Assembly: GCA_900545345.1 (NCBI GenBank)
Contig: UQYQ01000004.1
Span: 62,001 to 126,000 of the forward strand
Reading direction: 5' to 3'
Length of the DNA: 64,000 bases
Origin: an uncultured Ruminococcus sp.
GTDB lineage: Bacteria > Bacillota > Clostridia > Oscillospirales > Ruminococcaceae
Both the position numbers and the translations under genes were made by a program. How positions within the stretch are numbered: the stretch's first letter is position 1; every line of letters starts with the position of its first letter. Under the pieces are notes generated by a model. The model saw nothing but the letters and a program-made list of their open reading frames with translations, did no database searches and had not been told where the DNA came from. Shown here in pieces: positions 27,848 to 36,072 of this stretch.

Positions 27848-28756
27848 TTAATCTTGAAAAATGCCTGATTTTACTGGATTACATATCTGACAAAACTCGT
27901 GCAGACCGTTAAATTTTTCAGCACAGAGCTTAGCTCTTTCTTCATCATCAAATATGCCAAAGACAGATGAACCGCTGCCTGTCATAATAGAGCCTAATGC
28001 TCCTGATTTTATCATAACGCTTTTTATCTCATCTATGATTTTTTCTCCTGAAGCTTCTTCAAGTGAGTTTGAAAGTGTTTTTGAAATCTCGGTTAAATTG
28101 CCGTTTTGGGTGGCTTTCATAAATCTATCGAAATCGGATAGTTCAGGATTTTCAAGTTCATCAAATCTTTTGTAGGACAGAGGAGTTGATATTGAAACCT
28201 GCGGCTTCACAACTAGAATTTTGCAGTCGGGAAGCGGAGTAAGAGGGGTTAGTTTTTCGCCGATTCCCTCGCATAGAGTTGTTCCTCCGACGATGCAGAA
28301 AGGAACATCAGCACCGATTGAAGCACCAATGTTACAGAGCTCCTGCACTGAAAATCGGTTATCGAAAAGTGAGTTTAGTCCGACAAGAACAGCTGCTCCG
28401 TCAGCACTTCCGCCTGCAAGCCCTGCACCGCTTGGAATGTTTTTCTTTATATCAATTTCAATATCACTAAAAGGAACGGCACTTGACTTCTCAAAAAAAG
28501 CTTCACAAGCATTATAAACGATATTTCTTTTATCAGTCGGAATATTCGGCTTATCACATTTTACAGTTATGTTCGGGAAATCACTGTGCGTTTTATTATA
28601 GTTTACAGACAATGTTACATAATCGAAAATCGATATAGCCTGCATAACAGAGCGAAGATTATGATAACCGTCATCTCTTTTGCCGACAACATCAAGGATT
28701 AGGTTTATTTTTGCTGGCGCTTTTAAAGTAATGCTTTTTTGCACATAAATCACCAT
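27848..28756 (-). CDS. ispE: 4-diphosphocytidyl-2-C-methyl-D-erythritol kinase
   Basis: Fourth MEP-pathway enzyme, a GHMP kinase. The N-terminal block LKAPAKINLILDVVGKRDDGYHNL and the ATP loop PSGAGLAGGSADGAA are diagnostic, as is the late MTGSGSSVFG. The start is uncertain: the ATG at 28756 lacks a good site, and a GTG at 28744 (giving VQKSITLKAPAKIN) has GGATGG at a better distance and fits the family length. It is convergent with ireB. Confidence 0.93.
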   Translation of the reverse strand: MVIYVQKSITLKAPAKINLILDVVGKRDDGYHNLRSVMQAISIFDYVTLSVNYNKTHSDFPNITVKCDKPNIPTDKRNIVYNACEAFFEKSSAVPFSDIEIDIKKNIPSGAGLAGGSADGAAVLVGLNSLFDNRFSVQELCNIGASIGADVPFCIVGGTTLCEGIGEKLTPLTPLPDCKILVVKPQVSISTPLSYKRFDELENPELSDFDRFMKATQNGNLTEISKTLSNSLEEASGEKIIDEIKSVMIKSGALGSIMTGSGSSVFGIFDDEERAKLCAEKFNGLHEFCQICNPVKSGIFQD

Positions 28757-28783
28757 CCATTTTGGAGTTTTACTCTAATAAAA

Positions 28784-28814
28784 GACAGCGTAAGTAAGCT
28801 TTACTTAACGCTGT
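28784..28814 (-). terminator. terminator overlapping the aminotransferase stop
   Basis: On the minus strand ACAGCGTTAAGTAA pairs with TTACTTACGCTGT and TTTTATT follows. The 5' arm includes the last codons and the stop of the aminotransferase gene. Confidence 0.75.
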
Positions 28815-29985
28815 TTTCTTTTATTTCCGAAACGAATTCGCCGATTTTTTTTATTGCTTTTTTCAGATGCTCAAGTGAATAAGCATATGAAACACGAATA
28901 AAACCCTCACCGCTTTCGCCGAAAGCGTCGCCCGGAACAACTGCAACATTCTTAGAATAAAGAAGTTTTTCACAGAACTCCTGACTGGAAAGCCCGGTTG
29001 ACTTTATACATGGGAACACATAGAATGCACCCTTCGGCTCAAAGCAGTCAAGACCGATTTTGTTAAAGCCGTCAACACAGAAACGTCTTCTCATGTCGTA
29101 TTCTTCAACCATCATCTCAATATCGCTTCTGCAATTTTTCAAAGCTTCAATAGCAGCATACTGACTGACAGTAGGGGACGACATAATAGCATACTGATGT
29201 ATTTTAAGAATCTGAGAAACGATTTCTTTCGGTCCGCACAGAAAGCCAAGACGCCAGCCTGTCATGGCAAAGGTTTTAGAAAAACCGTTTATAAGAATTG
29301 TTCTCTCTTTCATTCCGTCGCATTGTACAATTGAATAATGCTTTCTGCCGTATGTAAGCTCAGAATAAATTTCGTCTGAAAGAATGATGATGTTTGTATC
29401 TCTTAAAACCTCAGCAATCGGCTCAAGCTCTTCTTTTGTCATGATAGCACCCGTAGGGTTGTTAGGGAACGGCATGATAAGAGCCTTTGTCTTGTCTGTG
29501 ATTTTCTCTTTCAAAGCGGAAGCTGTCAGCTTAAAGTCGTCTTCGGCTTTTGTTTCAACGATAACAGGAACTCCTCCTGCAAGCTCAACAATCGGTGTAT
29601 AGCATACAAAGCAAGGCTCGACAATCAGAACTTCATCGCCGGGTTCGACAATAGCACGGATAGAAAGGTCAATAGCCTCTGAACCTCCGACTGTTACGAT
29701 GATTTCTTTATCAGGGGAATATTCAGTTTCGACAGACTTTTTAACATATTCAGCGATAGACTCTCTGAGACTCATAAGACCTGAATTTGCTGTATAGAAT
29801 GTTTTTCCGTGTTCAAGTGCGGTTATTGCAGCACGTCTTATAGGCCAAGGCGTCTGAAAGTTAGGTTCACCCACGCCAAGGGTGATAACATTGTCCATAG
29901 TGAGAGCAAGGTCAAAAAACTTTCTTATTCCCGAAGGTTTCATATCTCTTGTTTTTTTATTTATTATTTTATTATAATCCATCAT
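28801..29985 (-). CDS. class I/II PLP-dependent aminotransferase
   Basis: A 394-residue fold-type I aminotransferase of the PatA/AspB-like group. Substrate and cofactor motifs: GVGEPNFQTPWPIR, PFPNNPTGAI, SDEIYSELTYG and the PLP Lys in NGFSKTFAMTGWRLGF; the C-terminal carboxylate-binding Arg lies in FIRVSYAYS. Its start overlaps the Lrp gene stop by 4 bases (ATGA), so both are one unit and the regulator probably responds to an amino acid handled by this enzyme (inference). Specificity (aspartate, alanine, branched-chain or aromatic) is not fixed. Confidence 0.88.
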   Translation of the reverse strand: MMDYNKIINKKTRDMKPSGIRKFFDLALTMDNVITLGVGEPNFQTPWPIRRAAITALEHGKTFYTANSGLMSLRESIAEYVKKSVETEYSPDKEIIVTVGGSEAIDLSIRAIVEPGDEVLIVEPCFVCYTPIVELAGGVPVIVETKAEDDFKLTASALKEKITDKTKALIMPFPNNPTGAIMTKEELEPIAEVLRDTNIIILSDEIYSELTYGRKHYSIVQCDGMKERTILINGFSKTFAMTGWRLGFLCGPKEIVSQILKIHQYAIMSSPTVSQYAAIEALKNCRSDIEMMVEEYDMRRRFCVDGFNKIGLDCFEPKGAFYVFPCIKSTGLSSQEFCEKLLYSKNVAVVPGDAFGESGEGFIRVSYAYSLEHLKKAIKKIGEFVSEIKENSVK

Positions 29986-30467
29986 GGAGAAACTAATCCT
30001 CTCTCGTCAATAATTTCATCGGAAAGGTCTATTCCGTTATCTTTATACTTTTTAAGAACAAAGTGTGTGGCAGTAGATAAAACTCCGTCAAGAGGAGCAA
30101 GTCTTTGGGCAACAAACAGAGAAATATCCATAAGATTAGTACCCTTGATAGTTATGCCCAAATCATATGCACCTGACATAAGCCATACGCTTTCAACTTC
30201 ATCATACTGACTTACAGTTCTGGCTATCTCGTCAAAACCGCTTTGTGCTCGAGGTGAAACCTTTAGTTCTATATAAGCTGTAACCAAATCACCGCAGTCG
30301 ACTGCTGCCTGTTCATTGATAACAGTGTTGTATCCTTTAATAATTCCGTCATTTTCAAGCTGTTCTATTTTATCCGCGACTTCATTTTCGGTAATACCAA
30401 GCATAACAGCAAGCTCAGCATTTGAAAGTCTGGCGTTCTTTTTAAGTAATTTCAACAAAGCGTCCAT
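29982..30467 (-). CDS. Lrp/AsnC family transcriptional regulator
   Basis: A 161-residue regulator: an N-terminal winged helix-turn-helix (LLKKNARLSNAELAVMLGITENEV) and a C-terminal RAM domain (about residues 65-140, AYIELKVSP to YDLGITIKGTN) that binds an amino acid and forms octamers. It is first in a two-gene unit with an aminotransferase. A perfect inverted repeat (30493-30519) in its promoter region is a likely autoregulatory site. Confidence 0.9.
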   Translation of the reverse strand: MDALLKLLKKNARLSNAELAVMLGITENEVADKIEQLENDGIIKGYNTVINEQAAVDCGDLVTAYIELKVSPRAQSGFDEIARTVSQYDEVESVWLMSGAYDLGITIKGTNLMDISLFVAQRLAPLDGVLSTATHFVLKKYKDNGIDLSDEIIDERGLVSP

Positions 30468-30492
30468 AATAGTCCTCCGTTTCAGGTAATAA

Positions 30493-30519
30493 AATATATC
30501 AATTTAATAATGATATATT
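30493..30519. promoter_or_regulatory. inverted repeat upstream of the Lrp gene
   Basis: Perfect arms AATATATCA/TGATATATT with a 9-base centre, 26 bases upstream of the Lrp start. It is a plausible operator for the Lrp-like protein. Confidence 0.55.
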
Positions 30520-30599
30520 ATCTAATGAACAGTTTTATAAAATTAATTATACTATTTTTATGATATTATGTCAATGTAAATCTACGCAGTATACAAAAA

Positions 30600-30620
30600 G
30601 CAGACACCAAAGGTGCCTGC
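30600..30620 (-). terminator. terminator of the trp operon
   Basis: On the minus strand GCAGGCACC and GGTGTCTGC pair around TTT, followed by TTTTTG. It is 16 bases after the trpA stop. Confidence 0.85.
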
Positions 30621-30635
30621 CAATGCTCGGAAATA

Positions 30636-31427
30636 TTATTGGTCTATTGCATTTTTTAAAGAAGCCACAAACTCACCGACTTTTTCACAGCTGTCTTTAC
30701 CGTTTTCGGCAATTATGCTGACAATCGCACTGCCGACAATAACACCATCACAATACCGTGACATTTTCTTTGCCTGTTCAGGGTTTGAAATTCCGAATCC
30801 AACACAAGCAGGGCAGGAGGCAGATGCATTAATAAGCGAGAAGAACTCATCAAAGTCTGTTGAGAAGTTTGAACGCGTACCGGTAACACCTACTGACGAA
30901 ACACAGTATAAAAATCCTTTGCTTTGTTTAGCGATTGTCTTCACTCTGTCGTGAGAGGTCGGAGCGACAAGATTTATGTTGTACACTCCGCATTTATCGG
31001 CAAACGACTCTATTTCATTCCGTTCTTCAAAAGGAAGGTCCGGAACAATAACGCCGTCGATTCCGCATTTTTTGCAGTTTTCAAAAAATTTTTCTGTTCC
31101 GTATCTGAAAAGCGTATTTATGTACATCATCAAAAGCAAAGGAGCATCGGTTTCGCATCTTAGTTCTTTAACAAGACTGAAGATTTTATCTAAATTTGTG
31201 CCGTTTGCAAGTGAACGCTGTGATGCTTTTTGAATAACAGGTCCTTCAGCTATAGGATCTGAAAACGGAACGCCAAGTTCTATAATATCTGCACCGCTTT
31301 CAAGCTTTTTCAGCACGATTTTCTTTGTGGTTTCAAGGTCAGGGTCACCTGCTGTAACAAATGTAATAAGAGCCTTTTTATTTTTAGCTTTTAATTCTTC
31401 AAAACATAAATTTATTCTATTCTTCAA
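30636..31427 (-). CDS. trpA: tryptophan synthase alpha subunit
   Basis: Cleaves indole-3-glycerol phosphate to indole, which passes through a tunnel to TrpB. The 263 residues show the catalytic Glu in IIELGVPFSDPIAEGPVIQ, the catalytic Asp in GVIVPDLPFEE, and GVTGTRS plus VGFGISNPEQ for phosphate binding. Its start overlaps the trpB end by 11 bases. It is last in the operon. Confidence 0.97.
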   Translation of the reverse strand: MKNRINLCFEELKAKNKKALITFVTAGDPDLETTKKIVLKKLESGADIIELGVPFSDPIAEGPVIQKASQRSLANGTNLDKIFSLVKELRCETDAPLLLMMYINTLFRYGTEKFFENCKKCGIDGVIVPDLPFEERNEIESFADKCGVYNINLVAPTSHDRVKTIAKQSKGFLYCVSSVGVTGTRSNFSTDFDEFFSLINASASCPACVGFGISNPEQAKKMSRYCDGVIVGSAIVSIIAENGKDSCEKVGEFVASLKNAIDQ

Positions 31428-32613
31428 CTAAATCAACTCCTCTGTATCTTGCAATTGAATAAACATCTTTATCTCCGCGACCTGAAAGGTTAATAACAAG
31501 TATTTCGTCCTTTGACATTGTCGGTGCAATCTTCAGTGCCGCTGCAACAGCATGTGCAGATTCAATAGCAGGGATTATGCCCTCGGTTTTTGAAAGATAT
31601 TCAAAAGCACAAACTGCTTCTTCATCAGTTATATCAACATAGTCGGCACGTCCGATTGAATTCAGGTATGCGTGTTCGGGACCGATTCCCGGATAGTCAA
31701 GACCTGCTGAGATTGAGTATACAGGATCAATCTGTCCGTAGTCGTTTTGCAGAAAAAGCGATTTCATACCGTGGAAAATTCCAAGTGTTCCTTTTGTAAT
31801 TGTGGCAGCGTGGTCGGGTGTGTCAACACCTCTTCCTGCGGCTTCTGCACCGACAAGGCGAACACTTTTATCATCTATAAAATCATAGAAAGCACCCATA
31901 GCGTTTGATCCGCCGCCGACACAGGCGACAACGCAGTCAGGAAGCCTGTTTTCTCTGTTTAAAAGTTCGGATTTGATTTCTTCACTTATAATTTTCTGAA
32001 AATCTCTTACCATTTCAGGGTAAGGGTGAGGTCCCATTACAGAGCCTATGCAGTAGAAGGTGGTCTCAATGTTTGTACACCAGTCACGCATTGCCTCGTT
32101 TATAGCGTCTTTCAGTGTAGCAGTTCCGCTGTCAACACCTGTAACCTTGGCACCTAAAAGGTTCATTCTGTATACGTTTAGAGACTGACGCCTCATATCT
32201 TCGGCACCCATGTATACTTCACATTCCAGACCGAATAATGCACATACAGTGGCAGTGGCAACCCCGTGCTGACCTGCACCTGTTTCGGCAATGACTCTCT
32301 TCTTTCCCATTTTCTTGGCAAGAAGAATCTGACCCAGCACGTTATTTATTTTGTGAGAGCCTGTATGGTTTAAATCCTCACGTTTAATATAGATTTTAGC
32401 ACCGCCTAAATCCTTTGTCATTTTATCAGCATAATAAAGCATTGAAGGTCTTCCTGCATAGTTTTTATAGAGGTCTGAAAGCTCACGCTTGAAATCCTCA
32501 TCGTTTTTATATTTTTCATAGGCTTCCTCAAGCTCTAAAACAGCATTCATAACCGTTTCAGGAACATATTGTCCGCCGAATTCGCCGAAGCGTCCTATCT
32601 TTGTCATAGTCAT
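31417..32613 (-). CDS. trpB: tryptophan synthase beta subunit
   Basis: PLP enzyme that joins indole and serine. FGGQYVPE at the N-terminus, the PLP Lys in REDLNHTGSHKINN, GAGQHGVA, the glycine loop CVGGGSNA and the C-terminal NLSGRGDKD are all intact. ATG 32613 is spaced 7 bases from GGAG; a GTG at 32619 also opens the frame. Just upstream lies a stronger AGGAGG followed by a 6-codon ORF ending 2 bases before this ATG. A family-2 repeat separates it from trpF. Confidence 0.96.
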   Translation of the reverse strand: MTMTKIGRFGEFGGQYVPETVMNAVLELEEAYEKYKNDEDFKRELSDLYKNYAGRPSMLYYADKMTKDLGGAKIYIKREDLNHTGSHKINNVLGQILLAKKMGKKRVIAETGAGQHGVATATVCALFGLECEVYMGAEDMRRQSLNVYRMNLLGAKVTGVDSGTATLKDAINEAMRDWCTNIETTFYCIGSVMGPHPYPEMVRDFQKIISEEIKSELLNRENRLPDCVVACVGGGSNAMGAFYDFIDDKSVRLVGAEAAGRGVDTPDHAATITKGTLGIFHGMKSLFLQNDYGQIDPVYSISAGLDYPGIGPEHAYLNSIGRADYVDITDEEAVCAFEYLSKTEGIIPAIESAHAVAAALKIAPTMSKDEILVINLSGRGDKDVYSIARYRGVDLVEE

Positions 32614-32679
32614 ATTCACGCTCCATAATGGAGCATTTCCTCCTCTTATACATTTTGATAATTTAATAATCTATTAAGC

Positions 32680-32855
32680 TTTTTAGGGAAAGCCCTCTCT
32701 TGCATGGCTTTCCCTCTTTCAAAATAGTCCACTGGACTATTTTGAAATTCACCTTTTTTCGAGCGCATTCCGTAAAAGAATTTCGCTGACTGCGGTCAGC
32801 GACAAGGCTCTGCCCTTGACCCGCAAGCCTTTTGAAAAAGGCTTGACCGAAAACT
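32680..32855 (-). repeat. family-2 modular repeat between trpF and trpB
   Basis: About 175 bases built of nested hairpins: AGGGAAAGCC with GGCTTTCCCT, the perfect CAAAATAGTCC/GGACTATTTTG, CGCTGAC/GTCAGCG, and AAGCC-TTTTGAAAA-GGCTT next to CTTGACCGAAAAC. A close relative lies at 61803-61984, with shorter ones at 50767 and 56783. It could cut or weaken trpBA expression relative to trpEGDCF. Confidence 0.75.
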
Positions 32856-32857
32856 TT

Positions 32858-33472
32858 TTATTTATCTGTTATTATTTCAACTATATTTTTTATTTTTTCT
32901 CTGTCTTTTTTCTTATCGGTTTCAACCGAGCTTGAAACATCAACGCCGAACGGATTTACTGTATTGATTGCATCAGTAACATTATCAGATGATATACCGC
33001 CCGCTAAGAAAAAAGGTTTTGTAATTTTTGCCTGTTTGATTATATCCCAGTTTCCGACTTTTCCTGTTCCTCCGACTGAGTCTTTTGAAAAGCTGTCGAT
33101 AAGAAGTTTATCTGCGTCAAGCGAACAAGCTTTATTAATCTCATCAGTCGTCTGAGGTCTGACAGCTTTCCAGATTTCACAGTTAGTTTTTGTTCTGAGA
33201 GCTTTTATATATTCGTTGTTTTCATCGCCGTGAAGCTGAATAACAGACAGATATTTTGAAAAGGGAATAATATAATCAATCTTTTCATTCACAAAAACAC
33301 CGACAGGAGTTATCTTTCTTGAAAGTCTTTCGGTCAGATTTGCAAGAGTATCAATATTTATGCTCCGCCAAAAAGGCGTAGAAAGAATAAACCCTGCATA
33401 ATCGGGACTGAATTCATTTACATATTCAATATCTTCATATCGTCTTAAACCGCATATTTTAAGTTTAGACAT
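32858..33472 (-). CDS. trpF: phosphoribosylanthranilate isomerase
   Basis: Amadori rearrangement of PRA to CdRP. The 204 residues begin KLKICGLRRYEDI with the catalytic Cys, and have GVFVNE, IQLHGDE, LLIDSFSKDSVGGTGK with the catalytic Asp, and FLAGGISSDNV; PFGVDVSSSVE binds phosphate. Its start overlaps the trpC stop by 8 bases. Confidence 0.95.
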   Translation of the reverse strand: MSKLKICGLRRYEDIEYVNEFSPDYAGFILSTPFWRSINIDTLANLTERLSRKITPVGVFVNEKIDYIIPFSKYLSVIQLHGDENNEYIKALRTKTNCEIWKAVRPQTTDEINKACSLDADKLLIDSFSKDSVGGTGKVGNWDIIKQAKITKPFFLAGGISSDNVTDAINTVNPFGVDVSSSVETDKKKDREKIKNIVEIITDK

Positions 33473-34244
33473 TTTCTCTTAACTCCTTTAGAGTATTAGC
33501 TATATCATCGCTTCTCATTAATGTTTCGCCAATAAGAACCGCTGAAGCACCGAGACTGTGAACGGTTTTCATATCGGTGTTGTCTTTAATTCCGCTTTCT
33601 GAAACTATCAGCTTGTCATCGGGTATAAGCGATGCAAGCTTTCCCGTTGTATTTAAATCAACCTCAAAGGTTTTAAGATTTCGATTATTGATTCCGATTA
33701 TTTCCGCACCGATATTAAGAGCTTTTTGAAGTTCACTCTCATTGTGAACCTCAACCAGCGACTGAAGCGAAAGGGAAGCGGCAAGCTTATAAAATCTCAT
33801 CATTGTTTCTTCATCTAAAACCGCTGCAATAAGCAGAATTGCAGAAGCTCCCATCACTTTTGCCTCATAAATCTGATACTCGTCTATTATAAAATCTTTG
33901 CGTAGGACAGGTATGTTTACACTGCTTGAAATCTCTTTCAGATAATCTGATGAGCCTTTAAAATAATATTCCTCAGTCAGACATGAAATAGCGTCTGCAT
34001 CTGATAATTCGTATTCTTTTGCGATTTTCAGAGGGTGAAAATCAGGTCTTATAAGCCCCTTTGAAGGGGAGGCCTTTTTCACCTCGCATATAACGCTTAA
34101 ATTCTTGCCAGATAACGCTTTTTTGAAATCCCTTGTCTGAAAAGTTGAGTTTAGCGCTTTCTCTTTTATTTCGTAAAAAGAGATTTTTGCTTTGTCATTT
34201 TCAAGCTGAATTTTTCTTTTTTCGATTATTTCATCTAATATCAT
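33465..34244 (-). CDS. trpC: indole-3-glycerol phosphate synthase
   Basis: Closes the indole ring from CdRP. The 259-residue frame begins MILDEIIEKRKIQLE, as in the family; the longer frame (to 34295) is rejected because the site GGTGG sits just before this ATG. It shows VICEVKKASPSKG, ADAISCLTEEYYFKGS, LRKDFIIDEYQI, EVHNESEL, IGINNRNLKTF and SESGIK, all expected. It lies 40 bases after trpGD. Confidence 0.96.
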   Translation of the reverse strand: MILDEIIEKRKIQLENDKAKISFYEIKEKALNSTFQTRDFKKALSGKNLSVICEVKKASPSKGLIRPDFHPLKIAKEYELSDADAISCLTEEYYFKGSSDYLKEISSSVNIPVLRKDFIIDEYQIYEAKVMGASAILLIAAVLDEETMMRFYKLAASLSLQSLVEVHNESELQKALNIGAEIIGINNRNLKTFEVDLNTTGKLASLIPDDKLIVSESGIKDNTDMKTVHSLGASAVLIGETLMRSDDIANTLKELRENV

Positions 34245-34284
34245 ATAGTTTACCACCGTGAATATAAAATTTATTAAACTCGAA

Positions 34285-35922
34285 TTATTGTGCATTTGTA
34301 ATTTTTATAAGAGAGTTTAGCTTATTTAACGCCGCACCGCTGTCAATAGATTTTTCAGCCAGTTTAATACCCTCTGAAATTGTATCAGCCTTTCCTGTAA
34401 CATACAACGCACAGCCTGCGTTGAACAGAACAATATCTCTTTTAGCACCATGTTCCTTGCCGTTTAGAATATCAAGGGTAATTTGTGCGTTTTCCTTAGG
34501 TGTTCCGCCCTTAATTTCATCTTTAGCCGCAAGCTTTAGACTGAAATCATTTGGGTTCATCTCATATTTGATAATTTTTTTATCTTTGATTTCACAAATC
34601 GAAGTGGAATCTGAAATTGAAATCTCATCAAGCTTGTCGTTTCCGTACACAAGCATTGCTCTTTTTATTCCCAGATTAATCAGAACCTTTGCCATGTTCT
34701 CCATTATGTCAGGTGAATAAACGCCCAGAACCATATACTCGGCAAAAGCAGGATTGATAAGAGGTCCCATAATATTAAAAACTGTTTTTACACCTATTTG
34801 TTTTCTTACAGGTCCTACAAAACGCATTGCAGGGTGATAGCTTTGTGCAAACAGAAAAGAAATACCTATCTCATTTATGCATTTTTCAGCAGTATCAGGT
34901 GTTGTAGAAATTTTAACTCCCAAAGCTTCTAAACAATCGGCAGCACCGCTTTTTGACGAAGCACTTCTGTTTCCGTGTTTAGCAACCTTCTGACCTGCTC
35001 CTGCGATGACAAATGAAGAAGTAGTCGAAATATTGAAGCTGTCAGACATATCGCCGCCTGTTCCGACAATGTCGATTGAGTTAAAACAATTTTTAAGTCT
35101 TGAAGCCTTTTGTCTCATAACCTTTGCAAAACCTGTCATCTCTTCTATTGTTTCACCTCTTACAGCCATAGCAGTCAGAAGAGCTGATGTTTGTGCAGGT
35201 GTTGCTCTGTCACAGGTTATAATGTCCATTGCTGTATATGCTTCGTCTTCTGTTAAATGTTTGCCGCTGACTATTTTTGAAATATAATTTTTAAGCTCAG
35301 TTCGCTCACTGTCGGGGATAGTAATAGTATCATTTAATTTTGTTTTTATTCCTACGACACCATTTAAGAAGTTTTGTATTATTTTTCTTCCGGCGTCGGT
35401 CATTATGGATTCAGGGTGAAACTGAACTCCGTAGGTAGGATGTTCCTTGTGCCGTATAGCCATAATCTGAGCTTTGTTATCAGTTGCTATTACAGACAGA
35501 CAAGAGGGAAGCGTTATGCTGTCAACAATAAGTGAATGGTATCTTGCAACCTTAATAGTTTGAGGAAGTCCCGAAAACAAAGGGTTTCCGATATTCAGAT
35601 TTATATCGGTTGCTTTTCCGTGAAGCTGTTCTTTAGCTACAACAACCTTTCCGCCGAATGCTTCAGCTATAGACTGATGTCCCAGGCATACACCGAGTAT
35701 TGGTAATTTTCCGCTGAAGTGTCTTATTGCTTCAACAGAAATTCCGGCATCTTTCGGATATCCGGGACCCGGTGAAATAATTATTGCTTCGGGATTTAAG
35801 TTCTCAATTTCGTCTATAGTTATCTCATCGTTTCTTACTACATTGATGTTTTCATATAATTCTCCTGCAAACTGATAGAGATTGTAAGTAAAACTGTCAT
35901 AGTTATCAATTAAAAGTATCAT
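34285..35922 (-). CDS. trpGD: fused anthranilate synthase glutaminase / anthranilate phosphoribosyltransferase
   Basis: One 545-residue chain with two enzymes. Residues 1-190 are the TrpG class I glutamine amidotransferase: oxyanion block SPGPGYPKDAG, nucleophile Cys79 in GVCLGHQ, and the His-Glu pair in VQFHPES. After a short linker, residues about 205-545 are TrpD: DIVGTGGDMSDSFNISTTSS for PRPP, KHGNRSASSKSGAADCLEALG, and NIMGPLINPA. The same fusion occurs in enterobacteria and some Clostridia. It pairs with TrpE for anthranilate formation, then feeds its own TrpD half. Confidence 0.96.
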   Translation of the reverse strand: MILLIDNYDSFTYNLYQFAGELYENINVVRNDEITIDEIENLNPEAIIISPGPGYPKDAGISVEAIRHFSGKLPILGVCLGHQSIAEAFGGKVVVAKEQLHGKATDINLNIGNPLFSGLPQTIKVARYHSLIVDSITLPSCLSVIATDNKAQIMAIRHKEHPTYGVQFHPESIMTDAGRKIIQNFLNGVVGIKTKLNDTITIPDSERTELKNYISKIVSGKHLTEDEAYTAMDIITCDRATPAQTSALLTAMAVRGETIEEMTGFAKVMRQKASRLKNCFNSIDIVGTGGDMSDSFNISTTSSFVIAGAGQKVAKHGNRSASSKSGAADCLEALGVKISTTPDTAEKCINEIGISFLFAQSYHPAMRFVGPVRKQIGVKTVFNIMGPLINPAFAEYMVLGVYSPDIMENMAKVLINLGIKRAMLVYGNDKLDEISISDSTSICEIKDKKIIKYEMNPNDFSLKLAAKDEIKGGTPKENAQITLDILNGKEHGAKRDIVLFNAGCALYVTGKADTISEGIKLAEKSIDSGAALNKLNSLIKITNAQ

Positions 35923-35937
35923 AAAAAACCTCCGTAT

Positions 35938-36072
35938 TTAATTGACAATTGATAGCGGATCCAACATCATGTTGGCTTATTAATCGCCAATATTAAAGAA
36001 AATTTTAACCCGCCGTTTATCAAATTATTTTTTAAAAGTACTTCTTAAAGGCGGAGTGGATCCAACGTTACG
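35938..36072 (-). repeat. family-3 and family-1 repeats between trpE and trpGD
   Basis: A short AT-rich family-3 copy (ATTGACAATTGATA, 35940-35953) and a full family-1 copy (36008-36072). The family-1 copy extends into trpE and encodes its last nine residues and stop. Confidence 0.75.

Noticed and set aside
36045..36071. Frameshift at the end of trpE
   Set aside because: The unusual end SVTLDPLRL comes from in-frame reading into a family-1 repeat, with no shift needed.
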